Positions 52,701-64,000 of a stretch of 64,000 nt of DNA are shown here, piece by piece. Made by a program: the position numbers and the translations under genes. Under the pieces are notes generated by a model. The model saw only the letters and a program-made list of their open reading frames with translations, made no database searches and had not been told where the DNA came from. Every line of letters starts with the position of its first letter. Position 1 is the first letter of the stretch. The DNA lies in the NCBI GenBank assembly GCA_905182995.1, contig CAJJDP010000124.1, positions 89,072 to 153,071 on the forward strand. Reading direction: 5' to 3'. The stretch comes from Paramecium octaurelia (taxonomy: Eukaryota; Ciliophora; Oligohymenophorea; Peniculida; Parameciidae).

Positions 52701-55700
52701 ATACGTAACAATATTTTATGAAGATGAAAATGTCATAATTATTTTCTATTCTTAAAATAGAGAAATATAAGTACAAAGATATGACTTAAATTCCAAGTTA
52801 TTAAGTTAAGTTATGTTAGACTTTTCATAATTTTCAGAAATTTAGATTTCAGATTATGCCATATTTTTAGAACCAATTTAGGGTTTCTAATATATTCTTA
52901 CATTTTATGAAGAAATATTGATAGAAAACTCAATTTAAAATGAAAACTAAATTAATTTTTATTATGCTAAATTAGATTTAGGATTATAAAAAGTAGAAGA
53001 TATTTAGATAATTTTTACATAAGTATAATAATATAGGTTTAACATTGTTAAAGGATTTGATTATATTACATTATTTGATTAATATGGTCAGCGTTTCTAA
53101 ATACAAAAAGATAAAATAGAAGAAAAGTTCTGTGATACCCCTCGATTGTATGAAGGAGACTCATGTAGTTTACCCGTATCAGAAAACTGGAATTTAATCA
53201 AATTATTTAATGAATATGGATTTAGTTCGTTGGCTTTGAGCCCATTTACTATTGGTTTATTTGATAGTAAAGTTTAATATCAAATCGAAGATGGATAAGG
53301 TGAAATTAAATTCTAAAATACAAATGTTTTGAATAAAGGTATGAATAGATAAACAATTGTTAAAGTATTAAAATATATCAACTCATTTGTCACATTCATT
53401 TAACAAGAAAACTAAGAACTAATTTATGAGCAAAAAAATTTGATAGCTTAATTTATATATAATACCGGCAGAAAAATAGGAGATTAGATATATATTTGTT
53501 CTTTACCTTAAAATGTCTTGGAAATTATTTAATATAACAATGGATTCAAAATATTAATGTAAAAAGATGAATGTAATGATGAAACATGCACTAGTCATTT
53601 ATTTTAGACGATATTTGATAGAGAAAATGATCTACCAGATCCAGACCAGCCTTAATTAATAATGAAGGACCCTATCAAAGATGGAAAAGGTATTGAAATT
53701 GCAGATAAATGCAGTTAATAACCAATTAAAGATCTTATGAAATACTCTAACAAGGATTATGCAATACTATATATTTGTTAGAATGTGTTGAGAATGAGAA
53801 AATTCAATTCAGATGGAGAAGAATTAAAATTTGTTGAAATTACTGTTGAAAATATTCATCTTTTTGATGTAACTATAGTAAATGATCAAATCTACATAAT
53901 TATGGTTTATGATTCAGATAAAAAAATTAGTAAGGTTTATAAATTAGATGAAAGTTCAAATAAATTGATACCATAATTAGATCAAAGTTGTGAGTTAGAT
54001 ATTTAAGATATTAAAATTGAAAGTTTACCAATGAAGTATCTTCTTTTCATTACTTGTCTAAAGAATTATGTATTTGATGGAGTCTCTTAAATTGCATAAT
54101 CATAATCATTGTTTATTTATGATATTTCAAATGTAATGGTCTTTTAAAAGATAGATATAAATAATCCTTAAATCTTTACAATTGATGATTGTAATAAAAA
54201 TATCATTAAAGCTATTAAAGTATTAGATTCCTCGATCTATTTAATAAATATCAATCAATTTAGTCTTAAATTGATGGTAATTAGTGACTATGGACTTTAC
54301 CAGTCTACTACTAGTACTAATTTTCCTTATGTCTCTGAAGTCAAACTTGAAATGAGTAAAGAATTCGTTGTATTAATGTACAAATTAAAGGGAAAAAAAG
54401 ATTGGGTATTTAGTATTGGTAGGGACATTTACTAGTGCCTATTTAATAGCTATAGATCTGATTAAAGATTCACAGATTTTTCGATTGCAATATTTTAGAA
54501 TTAGATTGCTATCACTTTTTGTGAAAAACTAAACTAATATTTAGTTTATAAAATATTGAATAGCGATGGAGAAACTATAATTTAGTAACAAATTTAAATT
54601 GATTCATAAATAAGTAGACCATTGCTAGTTTCCTTCTCTAATTAGCAAATGGGATTTGCATGGGAATATTAAAATAGTGAAGCACAATGGGGATTATAAT
54701 TATCAATACTTAGCAATACTGGAGATTTAGATAAGTTATTAATTAATGTTTGTTCACCTAATTGCGAGTCATGCATAAGCAATACTGAATGTAAAACATG
54801 TATGAATGGATATGAAATTTGGTATGATAAATTGAAAGGTGGGTTGTTTTGCAAAATTTAGAATAAATCTTCTTGTCTTTACCTTTAAGGTGATGCATGT
54901 TTGATTTGCCCTTCATAGCTTTATCCTTATGAATCAGATTGTATAGTTGATGATTTCTAATCTAAGTCATTAGTTGTTAATGAATTTACCTATTTCACTC
55001 AAACTAAGCCTTCTATAGCTGGATTTAGTGACGGTTCCGTAATGGCAATCTGGAATGGTAATTATGAAGATGGATTTAATTGGGGTGTTTAAGGTTAGGT
55101 ACTAGATAGTTAGAGAGAAAAAATAGGAATTAACTTTTAAGTGAATTAAATTACTCAAGGAAACCAACATTCGGCTTAGATTTCGATATTAAATGATGAT
55201 ACTGCCATTATCTTATATATTGATGGTAATCCAGAAGAAGGAGCAATACTAAAGGTTGCCAGATTCACCAAAAATTAATAACGAATTGGTGACGATATTG
55301 ATATAGATGTAATTAGATATTATAGGTTTGATATTACTAATGATAACGTTGCAAAAGTGATTAAACTAAAGAATGGAGGATATGTAATTGGATACTTAAC
55401 ATTAGTTGGAGAGCCATTATAAAAAGCATTAAAATTAAAGTTCTATAATTCTGGCAATTAGTAAATTAGCAATTTAATTAAAACTATAGAACAATTTAGT
55501 TCAATTGATGATATATTCTTGATATCATCTACTGATTAGAATGTTGCAATTATACATGCATTTTAAGTACATATTTATTCATTGGATGGATCATTACTTA
55601 TTTCAAAAGATTTTATGCTTTAATTCTTTTTAAATTAAGCTTATTTAAGTAGTATCTCTTAATATTTTGTCTTAGTATTTTATACTTATGATAATAATAA

Positions 55701-58700
55701 TATATCAGCATATGCTCAATTTTATGATTAAAATTTTGTGCCTTCAGGAGATAAAATATTGATAAAATCGATTCCCTAATAGGTAGATGGTAAGTACATG
55801 TAAATTTCCTATATTCAAGTTGATTAATATAAAGGAGGGCTTTCTGTGATAATTGAATTTGTTAAAAATGGCTAATCTTCAACATAAGAACAGTACTATT
55901 TAAATTCTAATATGGAAATTCAATATATGAATTAATATAAGATCAAAAATAATTGGAGCGTATTAACAAGAATGAAAATCGCTGAATCAGTGGATCAATC
56001 ATTTTTTGTGATCTGGGCTAAGGTGAACATATTTGATTTTTATGACAACTCTAATATTTGGATATAAAAAATGACTGGCACAGGAGAACATTCCACTCAA
56101 TTAATAATCTAATGTAATAAGGGTTGCACCAAATGTATCACTCAATATGAATGTACATAATGCGTGGGTGACTATTTACTAATAGATTAGTATTGTCATC
56201 CAGTTTGCTAATAGAACTGTAAGAGTTGTATCATGCCTTCAGTTTGTATTCAATGTAAGGATGGATACTATGAAGAAATTTAAGGATTATGCTCTCTTCT
56301 AAAGCCAAGCTATCATTAACCTTAACCTTTAATTCCTTAAGAAATTTAGGGTGAAACTAAGGCATTGGTAAGTTCAAGTGATGGAACTTCATGCTTCTTC
56401 ACTTTATATCGTTCACAAGATAGCGAAAATTATTAATGGAATGCTTATTTCATTTTTGAGTCATAATTAACTAAGAAATTAACAATATAGAAATAAATCA
56501 ATTATTTCACTAATTTAGAAGTTTAAAAAATTGAGTAAGATTATGTAGGAGTTAGTTATTTTTATGACTAAATAGAGGTTTTCAGAATTGGTTAAAATTA
56601 ATAAGTGATCATACATAAAGTTATATATCTCCAATTGATCGATTCAGATTCATCTACATATAAAGATTGGGCCGTTTTAGTGGCATTGATAAATAATTAA
56701 TATTCTCTAACTTACATTTAAAATGCATATGATAAAGGTTCATAAGGAAAGATTTACAAGATAACTTTGGATTCTGAATTAGTTCCTATTGGATAGCCCT
56801 AAGTTATTTTCCAATAAGAGAATTTAAGCTCAAAAGAAAGAATTGATTCTACTACTTATAGCTTTTATTCCATAAATGGAATAATTCTATGGACAGGAGA
56901 GTAATTGATATAGAGGAATTGCCCATATTCTTAAATTTTGAATAGCTATTCCTGTAATATATTTGACTTGTAAAATGGTAATCTAATCTAAATATTTACA
57001 CAATTTTTTTTCGAACCGAATGCTTTTGTGAAAGGAGGATAATTGAGTTATTACAGACTACTAAATAAGGAATACACACCTATAACTTTAGAAATGAAAA
57101 TAAATGAAAATAAATTGCAATAGCAAGAATTTATAAAATTTTTATCCTTTTCAAATACATTTGCCATAGTATTAAAGGAATATCCTAGTTATAATTCGTT
57201 TAAGTTCTAATTGGTAATTTAATACTTTGAAAATTCTGGTACAAAACTAGGTTCACAAATATATATTGGCTTATTTTAATCTGATACATTTATAAAGTTT
57301 ATTTAATTAGAGAAAAGTTGTTAGATATTTTGGTAAGAAAGAAAGTGCTTGGATGAAATATGCTTAACATAATAAAATATGATATTATTTAAGGAGTATG
57401 ATGAATAAGGAAATGAAATTACTAATAGTTAAAATATCAAATGCATGTAATAATGTGATGAATGTATAAATGAAAGTTTTTGTACTAAATGTAGTACAAA
57501 TTACAATTTAGATGCTAATTCATAATGTGTATTATAATGCCCAACAAACTGCAACAAATGTTCAGTTGTTTCTTAATGCGAGATTTGCTAAACTGGTTAT
57601 GAATTAATTAATTATCAGTGCATCAAATTAAATTGCCCAAATAATTGTGATAAATGTTATAAGGAATAAAATAACATTGTATGTTATTAATGCCAAGATA
57701 ATTATTATTTGAATCAATTAGACTGTTTACCTTAATGTCCATCCACTTGCAGAACTTGTGACTTACCATTGATTTGTACAAGTTGTCCTGAAGGTTTTGT
57801 ATTGACATCAGATGCTAAATGTAAATTTGAAGACTAAACTGTTATTNATCAATTATTTCACTAATTTAGAAGTTTAAAAAATTGAGTAAGATTATGTAGG
57901 AGTTAGTTATTTTTATGACTAAATAGAGGTTTTCAGAATTGGTTAAAATTAATAAGTGATCATACATAAAGTTATATATCTCCAATTGATCGATTCAGAT
58001 TCATCTACATATAAAGATTGGGCCGTTTTAGTGGCATTGATAAATAATTAATATTCTCTAACTTACATTTAAAATGCATATGATAAAGGTTCATAAGGAA
58101 AGATTTACAAGATAACTTTGGATTCTGAATTAGTTCCTATTGGATAGCCCTAAGTTATTTTCCAATAAGAGAATTTAAGCTCAAAAGAAAGAATTGATTC
58201 TACTACTTATAGCTTTTATTCCATAAATGGAATAATTCTATGGACAGGAGAGTAATTGATATAGAGGAATTGCCCATATTCTTAAATTTTGAATAGCTAT
58301 TCCTGTAATATATTTGACTTGTAAAATGGTAATCTAATCTAAATATTTACACAATTTTTTTTCGAACCGAATGCTTTTGTGAAAGGAGGATAATTGAGTT
58401 ATTACAGACTACTAAATAAGGAATACACACCTATAACTTTAGAAATGAAAATAAATGAAAATAAATTGCAATAGCAAGAATTTATAAAATTTTTATCCTT
58501 TTCAAATACATTTGCCATAGTATTAAAGGAATATCCTAGTTATAATTCGTTTAAGTTCTAATTGGTAATTTAATACTTTGAAAATTCTGGTACAAAACTA
58601 GGTTCACAAATATATATTGGCTTATTTTAATCTGATACATTTATAAAGTTTATTTAATTAGAGAAAAGTTGTTAGATATTTTGGTAAGAAAGAAAGTGCT

Positions 58701-61330
58701 TGGATGAAATATGCTTAACATAATAAAATATGATATTATTTAAGGAGTATGATGAATAAGGAAATGAAATTACTAATAGTTAAAATATCAAATGCATGTA
58801 ATAATGTGATGAATGTATAAATGAAAGTTTTTGTACTAAATGTAGTACAAATTACAATTTAGATGCTAATTCATAATGTGTATTATAATGCCCAACAAAC
58901 TGCAACAAATGTTCAGTTGTTTCTTAATGCGAGATTTGCTAAACTGGTTATGAATTAATTAATTATCAGTGCATCAAATTAAATTGCCCAAATAATTGTG
59001 ATAAATGTTATAAGGAATAAAATAACATTGTATGTTATTAATGCCAAGATAATTATTATTTGAATCAATTAGACTGTTTACCTTAATGTCCATCCACTTG
59101 CAGAACTTGTGACTTACCATTGATTTGTACAAGTTGTCCTGAAGGTTTTGTATTGACATCAGATGCTAAATGTAAATTTGAAGACTAAACTGTTATTGAT
59201 TAAGTCAAAAATACAAGTGTGAGCACACCAATAAGATATACATTCCCAGATGGATCCTATGTATTAGTGTGGTACTAAAATGGTGAAAAAGCAGGAGTAT
59301 ATTTCTAATTATACTCTGTCGATAATTCTAAGGTAGGAAGTGAAATCATAGTATCAGATTAGACAAGAAGATTGTTAGTGGATTCTTCAATAACGAAATA
59401 ATATTATGCTCATTTAGCAGCTCTTGATTACAACTTTTATATTCTTTGGGCTGATTCTACCTCAGATTAGACTAATTTCCTTTTACAAGAATTCGATTCT
59501 ACTGGTACTAAATTAACATCTGCTTAGTCAATTGGAGTATCTAATAACAATGTTGTGTCATCACTGACTCAACCTTGTTAATTATTACCACTATCCAATA
59601 AGAATATGCTTGTATCATTCATGACTCAAAGCCCTGAAGATTAATCAAATTACAACTTTAAATACTAATTAATTGATCCTAATCTCTAAGGTATCAATTC
59701 AGTTTAAGAGATTCCTAATGTGAGTTATTAAACAATTCCTTCAATTACAGAGGGAGACTAAGGAATGATATATATTAGTTACACAAGCAATGGATATGTG
59801 TTTGTCCAATAAATCACCTAATTTGGAAATCCAGTTAATTAGCCTTAAGCCATTAGTGATGATGGAATATTTACACTTAAAACAGCTTATCTTCAAAGCG
59901 GAATGTTTGTATTCTTATGGGAAAACAAGAATGTACAAACTTACAAAGTCATGTTAAGTCTTAACTATTAATTAGTTTCTAAGGATTTATCTTCAAAAAG
60001 TGAAGTTAAGGGAATTGGAAGTCCTTAAGTTAAAGAATAAACACCAGATTTAAAATAATTCAATAATGGATTCATTGTAGCATGGTAAACTACAGATTCA
60101 CAATACTAAGCAGATGGAATAAAATTCTAAATATTTGATTCGTTGGGTGTCTAATTGACTTAGATTATAAATGTAGCCATTTCAGGAAAATATCCTTAAA
60201 ATCCTAACATTCAAATAATAAATGATGATTAGTTTGCCATTACATACATATCCAAAGGTTTAGATGTTGATGGATCTATTTTGGGAGATAGTATTCAAAT
60301 CAAGTACTATAATAAATAAGGACAAGAGTACTTTGTCACAACTTCTCAATTATGTGGAAAAGAATGTAACATTTGCTAATCTCCATTAAATTGCTATAGA
60401 TGCTCATATGGTTATTATCTATCTTAAGATAATTAATGCATCATGGATTGTGGTCTCTATTGCAATTAGTGTGAAGTACCTTTGGTATGTTAATCTTGTG
60501 TAAGTGGTTACGAAATAAATTCAAGTAATTCCTGTACTGAAGTGTCATGTCCTGCAGGATATTAAAGAAACTAAAAGACTAAATTATGTGATCCTGAATG
60601 TCCAAGTGAATGTGTTTGTACACTTCCAAATATCTGTAGTTCTTGCATAGCTGGTTATTATTTGAAGGATAGTAAATGTAATTTAACATCTAATCTTTAC
60701 CCTGAAAGTCCAATTTCTAATCCCTATGTATTCTATGCACTGATAGTTGTTTGTATAATGTTACTAATATCTTGGATATGCTGTTATAAATGCTACATTC
60801 ACCATAGAAAAAATGACAAAGTGCATTTAGTCAAAGTGTCTAATACAATTGAAGAAATCAACGAACAACACCCTGCTGCAGCATATTAGTAGTCATTCTA
60901 AGATAACATATTAAAAATCAGTCCTTAAGTATAAGAAGATGAGATTAAGCAAGATTTCATAATGAAGAATGATTTCTTGAAAAAGGAAGACTCTATGAAA
61001 AATGAAGACTCCATGTAAAATGAAGACTTTATGAAAAATGAAGACTCCATTTAAAAGGAACGCTCTATAGAAAAAGAGGACTATATGTAAAAGGAGGACT
61101 CCATGAAATGGGAGAACTAAATGAAAAGAGGAAAAACAATCAAAAAGATGGACTCCATTAAAAAGGAAGAGTTTATGATGAAGGAAGAGAAACATTTTGA
61201 GAATAAACTATAGATTATTCTGATAGATAATGAGGATGATAGTGTATCACAAGTTGGTTAATTTTAACAAATAGATAAGGAAGCCCCCCAAAATTAATTT
61301 TTATAGATCTATAGTTTGGATGAAAAATGA
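34745..61330 (+). CDS. Giant Cys-rich type I membrane surface protein, copy B (~6,964 aa after collapsing assembly overlaps)
   Basis: From ATG 34745 to TGA 61328-61330. The raw span contains three contig joins (N at 41284, 45805, 57847) where sequence is repeated. Removing the repeats leaves 20,895 bp in one frame, using TAA/TAG as Gln and no introns. N-terminus: MKYLVQNICYLLLQTVLTQ, signal-peptide-like. The ectodomain alternates beta-rich blocks of several hundred residues (motif SDGS-x-VVVW...GVFGQ) with about twelve furin/growth-factor-receptor-like clusters of CxxC...C repeats, for example 35910-36110, 37055-37240, 38330-38520, 39660-39850, 50960-51150, 52320-52500, 54750-54950, 56115-56300 and 60355-60680. 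A (Thr-Asp-Pro)n stalk lies at 48208-49870. A transmembrane helix (FYALIVVCIMLLISWICCY, 60732-60788) precedes a ~180-residue charged tail ending SLDEK. It is probably displayed on the cell or ciliary surface. The function is unknown; adhesion or recognition is an inference. It is subtelomeric, about 8 kb from the telomere. Confidence 0.9.
39458..41283 (+). repeat. Unmerged contig overlap 1, first occurrence
   Basis: By my line-by-line comparison it is identical to 41285-43110 (offset 1827). The N at 41284 separates them. It is interpreted as two contigs overlapping in one gene rather than a real tandem duplication. Confidence 0.85.
41285..43110 (+). repeat. Unmerged contig overlap 1, second occurrence
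   Basis: Repeats 39458-41283. The sequence after 43110 continues the gene in frame. Confidence 0.85.
43293..45804 (+). repeat. Unmerged contig overlap 2, first occurrence
   Basis: Identical on inspection to 45806-48317 (offset 2513). It ends inside the Thr-Asp-Pro coding array at the N (45805), a natural place for an assembler to stop. Confidence 0.85.
45806..48317 (+). repeat. Unmerged contig overlap 2, second occurrence
   Basis: Repeats 43293-45804. The offset is not a multiple of three, so the raw frame shifts at the N, but the collapsed frame is kept. Confidence 0.85.
48208..49870 (+). repeat. (Thr-Asp-Pro)n-coding minisatellite, copy B
   Basis: Roughly 180 tandem tripeptides, mostly TDP with scattered KDP, encoded by 9-bp units. 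In the centre (about 48513-49165) three synonymous units, ACAGACCCT, ACAGATCCA and ACTGATCCA, form a 27-bp higher-order repeat in about two dozen almost perfect copies. Toward both edges the order becomes irregular and KDP units appear. Homogeneous centre and degenerate flanks are typical of arrays maintained by slippage or unequal exchange. The encoded stalk is acidic, Pro-rich and full of Thr, so it is likely extended and possibly O-glycosylated (inference). Confidence 0.95.
56497..57846 (+). repeat. Unmerged contig overlap 3, first occurrence
   Basis: Identical on inspection to 57848-59197 (offset 1351), separated by the N at 57847. Confidence 0.85.
57848..59197 (+). repeat. Unmerged contig overlap 3, second occurrence
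   Basis: Repeats 56497-57846. After 59197 the gene continues into the FPDGSYVLVW domain and the membrane-proximal Cys-rich region. Confidence 0.85.
60958..61195 (+). repeat. Seven-residue tandem repeats in the cytoplasmic tail of copy B
   Basis: The tail encodes tandem heptapeptides of the form MKNEDSM / MQNEDFM / MQKEDSM, from 18-21 bp DNA repeats built on AAAATGAAGACTCCATG. It is highly charged. The tail of copy A has no such repeats, so they arose or were lost after duplication. The minus-strand ORF over it is a shadow. Confidence 0.8.
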
Positions 61331-61365
61331 AAAATACAATAAAAATAAATATGAAAATATTATGC
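61331..61365. other. 35-bp spacer between convergent stop codons
   Basis: It lies between the TGA of giant gene B and the TGA of the RAP gene on the other strand. Both 3' untranslated regions must be very short or overlap, as is common in Paramecium. Confidence 0.7.
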
Positions 61366-62882
61366 TCAATGTTATTTTTTCTACAGTTTTCTACCCAACG
61401 CCTTCTCGAATAAATCATCAAATAATCTTTCTATTTATTCTGGTAATTATTATTGATTGAAGCTAAAATTGTTAAATAAAATCTTTTCCTAGTTTCCAAG
61501 GAATATAGGTTTCCATCCTTCAGAAATCATAATTTCCTTTTTGGCTTATTTCTTACCTGTTAAGCTGTTGCCTCTGAAATAAACTGAGCCTGATAGTTCA
61601 AACGCAATTTTAGCATCTTGAAACAACAATGCAACATCAATTAGATATATCCAGCAAGGAGCATCAACTTTAATCTTAACTTTTTCATCTAAGGAATTAA
61701 TATATTATCTGAAGAAATTTATTAGTATATTTTCTTATAAAGACTTCTACATCTATTTACTAACGCGTTTAGGTTTCATTTAGATTTGAGGTAGTGACAA
61801 TTCAGGATGACGTAGTTTTAATATTTTAATGCAAGTTAAATAACCCTAAGATAGTTTAGAAATTATAAAAATACATTTTAAAATGAATAATTTCTACTTT
61901 CAAGCAATTTTGTAGATTTTTATAATTTTTTTTCTATAACATGTAATATTTCAGCATCATTAACATTTGCATAGATTAAAGCAAATATTCTCTAAAAAAC
62001 TTTATTTTATTAATATTTATTGGTCAATTTAATTTAATATAGAAGTTCAGATTTTAAAATGAGTAATAAATCCTAATCAATGTTTCCATTGGTTTTCCAG
62101 ATTTCTAATATTCTATCCAATTCTCGATGTGGAACTGCAGAATCGAGTTATTTTACTCTCTGAATGATTTATTCAATTATTTCAGATTCAGATCCATAAC
62201 TTTAATACATGGTTATTAGGTTATTAAGATCTAATTCATCTAGGTGATTATCCAATACAATTTAGAGTTTTTTTCTAACTATTTCATAAACATCATAAAA
62301 GGATATTGGTTAAATTCGACTGAATTTGAAAAATATACTAAGTAGAGTAGTCAAAGCTTCTAAGTAATTGTTTATTTGAGTTTGATCGAATTTCAATTGA
62401 TTGAGAATAGTAAATAATTGATTTTCTGTAAAAACAAGAGGGAGTTCATATTCACTATAATGGTATTACTCAACGCTTGATTCTTGCATTCTAAACTTTC
62501 TACTCATGAACAAGAATATTTATTTGAGTGTAATAGTCATTTCTGTGAGTGGAATAGCTTCTAGGTTATTGCACATTTATACTACCAGTGTTTACCAGGC
62601 TGACAAATCTAACATGTTAAAATGATTCATTATTTGAGACACATCCTAAAGATAATAGGGTTGGATCAATTATTATAATTCTTCATTCAACTTTTCATAT
62701 TCCTCGTCTCCCTTCTTCTCATATGCTTCGTAATATTATTGGGCAATATCATTAAATTAAGGTGATTTAAATTAGAATTAAACATCTTTGAGTTAGCAGT
62801 CAACCAGGCCATATTTAAAGTTTGATTTGTCTCCAGATTTCAGGAATGTAGAGAAACATTCTTTGAGGATATTTAATCTCAT
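61366..62882 (-). CDS. RAP-domain protein, FASTK-like, 495 aa, one intron
   Basis: ATG 62882 to TGA 61366-61368, with a 29-nt GTA...TAG intron at 61846-61874; the spliced length of 1,488 nt is in frame. Residues ~100-330 form helical repeats (YLEALTTLLSIFFKF..., RELDRILEIWKTNGNI...) of the kind found in FASTK/OPR proteins. The C-terminal segment fits a RAP domain: DVALLFQDAKIAFELSGSVY, FRGNSLTGKKQAKKEIM and SEGWKPIFLG align with the (E)(L/V)DGP.HF...L.G.T..K...L...GW.V pattern, with Ser replacing the usual Asp-Gly core. RAP proteins act in organellar, usually mitochondrial, RNA processing and translation. No clear targeting peptide is visible at MRLNILKECFSTFLKSG. It is convergent with giant gene B. 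A broken copy lies at 25548-26425. Confidence 0.75.
61846..61874 (-). other. 29-nt spliceosomal intron in the RAP gene
   Basis: Begins GTATTTTTATAA and ends CTATCTTAG on the minus strand. Removing it joins the two coding frames exactly, between ...YSFQN and GYLTCIK. The intron is also present in the A relic. Confidence 0.8.
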
Positions 62883-62941
62883 TTAATTGTGTTATTTAAT
62901 TGATTAATCTATTTTAATAAGTTAATACTATAAGAAAAACA

Positions 62942-64000
62942 TCATTTGAATTCATTAATAAATATTTATTCTGCCATTTCATCGCTACTCGAATACAATG
63001 CAGCTGCTCGTTCCCAAATGATCTCTTCAAGTATTTTTTCTGTTATCTAAGAAGTATAAACAAAGTAATTACTAAATCAAATTACTCAAGATTCTTAGGA
63101 TAATACTACTTATCTTGATTAACAAATTAAATCCTCTTCTTTCTGTCCTCCATTATTTTAATTATGAATCCACTCGACAATTCTATTGAACGAAAACGGT
63201 CCATGGGATTTATGTAAAATTATTGGTCTCTACCCAATTATTCAACAGGTACATATTGATCAAGTCTTGCTATACATATATCTATTATTACTATCTCTCA
63301 TAAATTGTTATCGTGTTTATTAGAAATTCTATTCAACCTTGTCTTAATCTAAAGCGATATCCTTCACAGCTTCTATGTAATCACACAATGCCATCTATTC
63401 GTATCTCTACCTTTCTTCCTCCTTCTTCTTCATTTCCAAAGTATCGAGTATGTCTACCATTTCAAATAGTAAATCATCAATCAGCAATTCAGTCAATCTT
63501 TCGGAATGAACCTAAATCATTTTAGAGACTCCTCTTGCTAATAGATGTCCAGTGAATGGATAGTCAATTTATACACTATCAATCTTCTTAACCAATGGAT
63601 CTACTTTTCCCTTAATCTTATCCAATTTTTCGTTGATTTCCTTATAATGTTTATTCGGATTCTGAGCTTCAGATCTCAGCAATTATTAATGTTTATCTAT
63701 TAAGGCATCTAATTCATGTTGTCTTTGCAATTCTCTTTTTTGGATTTCAATCAATTCATTTTTCAATTTGTTATCATCAATCCTCACTTATTATGGCTGT
63801 TACTAAGGTTATTTTTAAGGTATCAAATCCAAATCATTTTAATCATACTCTCCTGGTAATAATGGTTTTTTGGCTTCGTAATGGATTAAATGGATTCCAT
63901 CCTTCCAATTAGGATAATTGTTTTATTGTGGTTCAACATAGATATCATCAACATTTTTTTCTAATTGTTTTTTTTTATCTTGTTTCTTTTATTCTTTTGT
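62942..64000 (-). CDS. Unknown coiled-coil-containing protein, C-terminal 336 residues
   Basis: Runs off the right edge of the window (5' end missing) and stops at TGA 62942-62944. Two introns are inferred, 63270-63291 (22 nt) and 63047-63072 (26 nt), both GTA...TAG; splicing yields 337 codons in frame with no internal TGA. The visible part has a Gln-rich linker (PQKQPQQQPQQ), a charged heptad region (NELIEIQKRELQRQHELDAL) and a helical domain (LLARGVSKMIQVHSERL, then LLIDDLLFEMVDILDTLEM), ending ...AEQIFINEFK. I do not recognise the family; a ciliary or basal-body protein would be a guess. It lies 59 bp upstream of the RAP gene in the same orientation. Confidence 0.75.
63047..63072 (-). other. 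26-nt intron
   Basis: On the minus strand it begins GTAATTACTTTG and ends ATACTTCTTAG. Splicing joins ...LEQFDL to ITEKILEEIIWERAA. Confidence 0.7.
63270..63291 (-). other. 22-nt intron
   Basis: On the minus strand GTAATAATAGATATATGTATAG. Splicing avoids an in-frame TGA and restores the frame into RLDQYVPVEQLG. Confidence 0.7.

Noticed and set aside
63313-63525. Plus-strand ORF of 70 residues
   Set aside because: It is antisense to the intron-containing minus-strand gene that is well supported there.

Overview
The window comes from a ciliate macronuclear genome, almost certainly Paramecium. It is very AT-rich. Every long coding stretch reads through TAA and TAG as glutamine and stops only at TGA, and introns are 22-29 nt with GTA...TAG ends. 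A C4A2/C3A3 telomere tract of the Paramecium type starts at 26754. Intergenic spacers are short (35-85 bp between several genes). There is no prokaryotic content.

Layout. 1-26425 (left half): a possible small gene (1298-2137), then a wrecked copy ('copy A') of a giant cysteine-rich surface-protein gene. Copy A lacks its 5' part. About 8.5 kb of its interior (12646-21123) is inverted, and that inverted piece contains a LINE retrotransposon (17705-19669) with a 13-bp target-site duplication. A 0.7-kb foreign piece lies at about 10719-11404. Copy A ends at 25547 and is followed convergently by a broken RAP-domain gene. 26426-26753 is an assembly gap. 26754-26785 is a telomere, so the sequence to its right looks like the end of a macronuclear chromosome. 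26786-30872 is gene-poor subtelomere with small ORFs and a broken gene. 30873-34013 holds two minus-strand genes: a coiled-coil protein and, upstream of it, an AIG1/GIMAP-like GTPase with a Cys4 motif. 34745-61330 is the intact giant gene ('copy B'). 61366-62882 is a convergent RAP-domain gene, and 62942-64000 is the 3' part of another minus-strand gene.

Key reading of copy B. Three single Ns inside it (41284, 45805, 57847) mark contig joins where the next contig restarts 1826, 2512 and 1350 bp back in the same sequence. Collapsing these unmerged overlaps leaves 20,895 bp, exactly 6,965 codons, in one frame from ATG to TGA. The protein has a signal-like N-terminus, about a dozen furin/EGF-receptor-like Cys-rich clusters alternating with beta-rich domains, a (Thr-Asp-Pro)n stalk of about 180 units, one transmembrane helix and a short cytoplasmic tail.

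Copies A and B share long, nearly identical tracts outside the inversion and are visibly diverged inside it. This suggests gene conversion that the inversion blocks. The giant gene and the RAP gene were duplicated together, and the A side is decaying. All single-N joins in the left half also fall in tracts shared with B, so the scaffold order there is uncertain.
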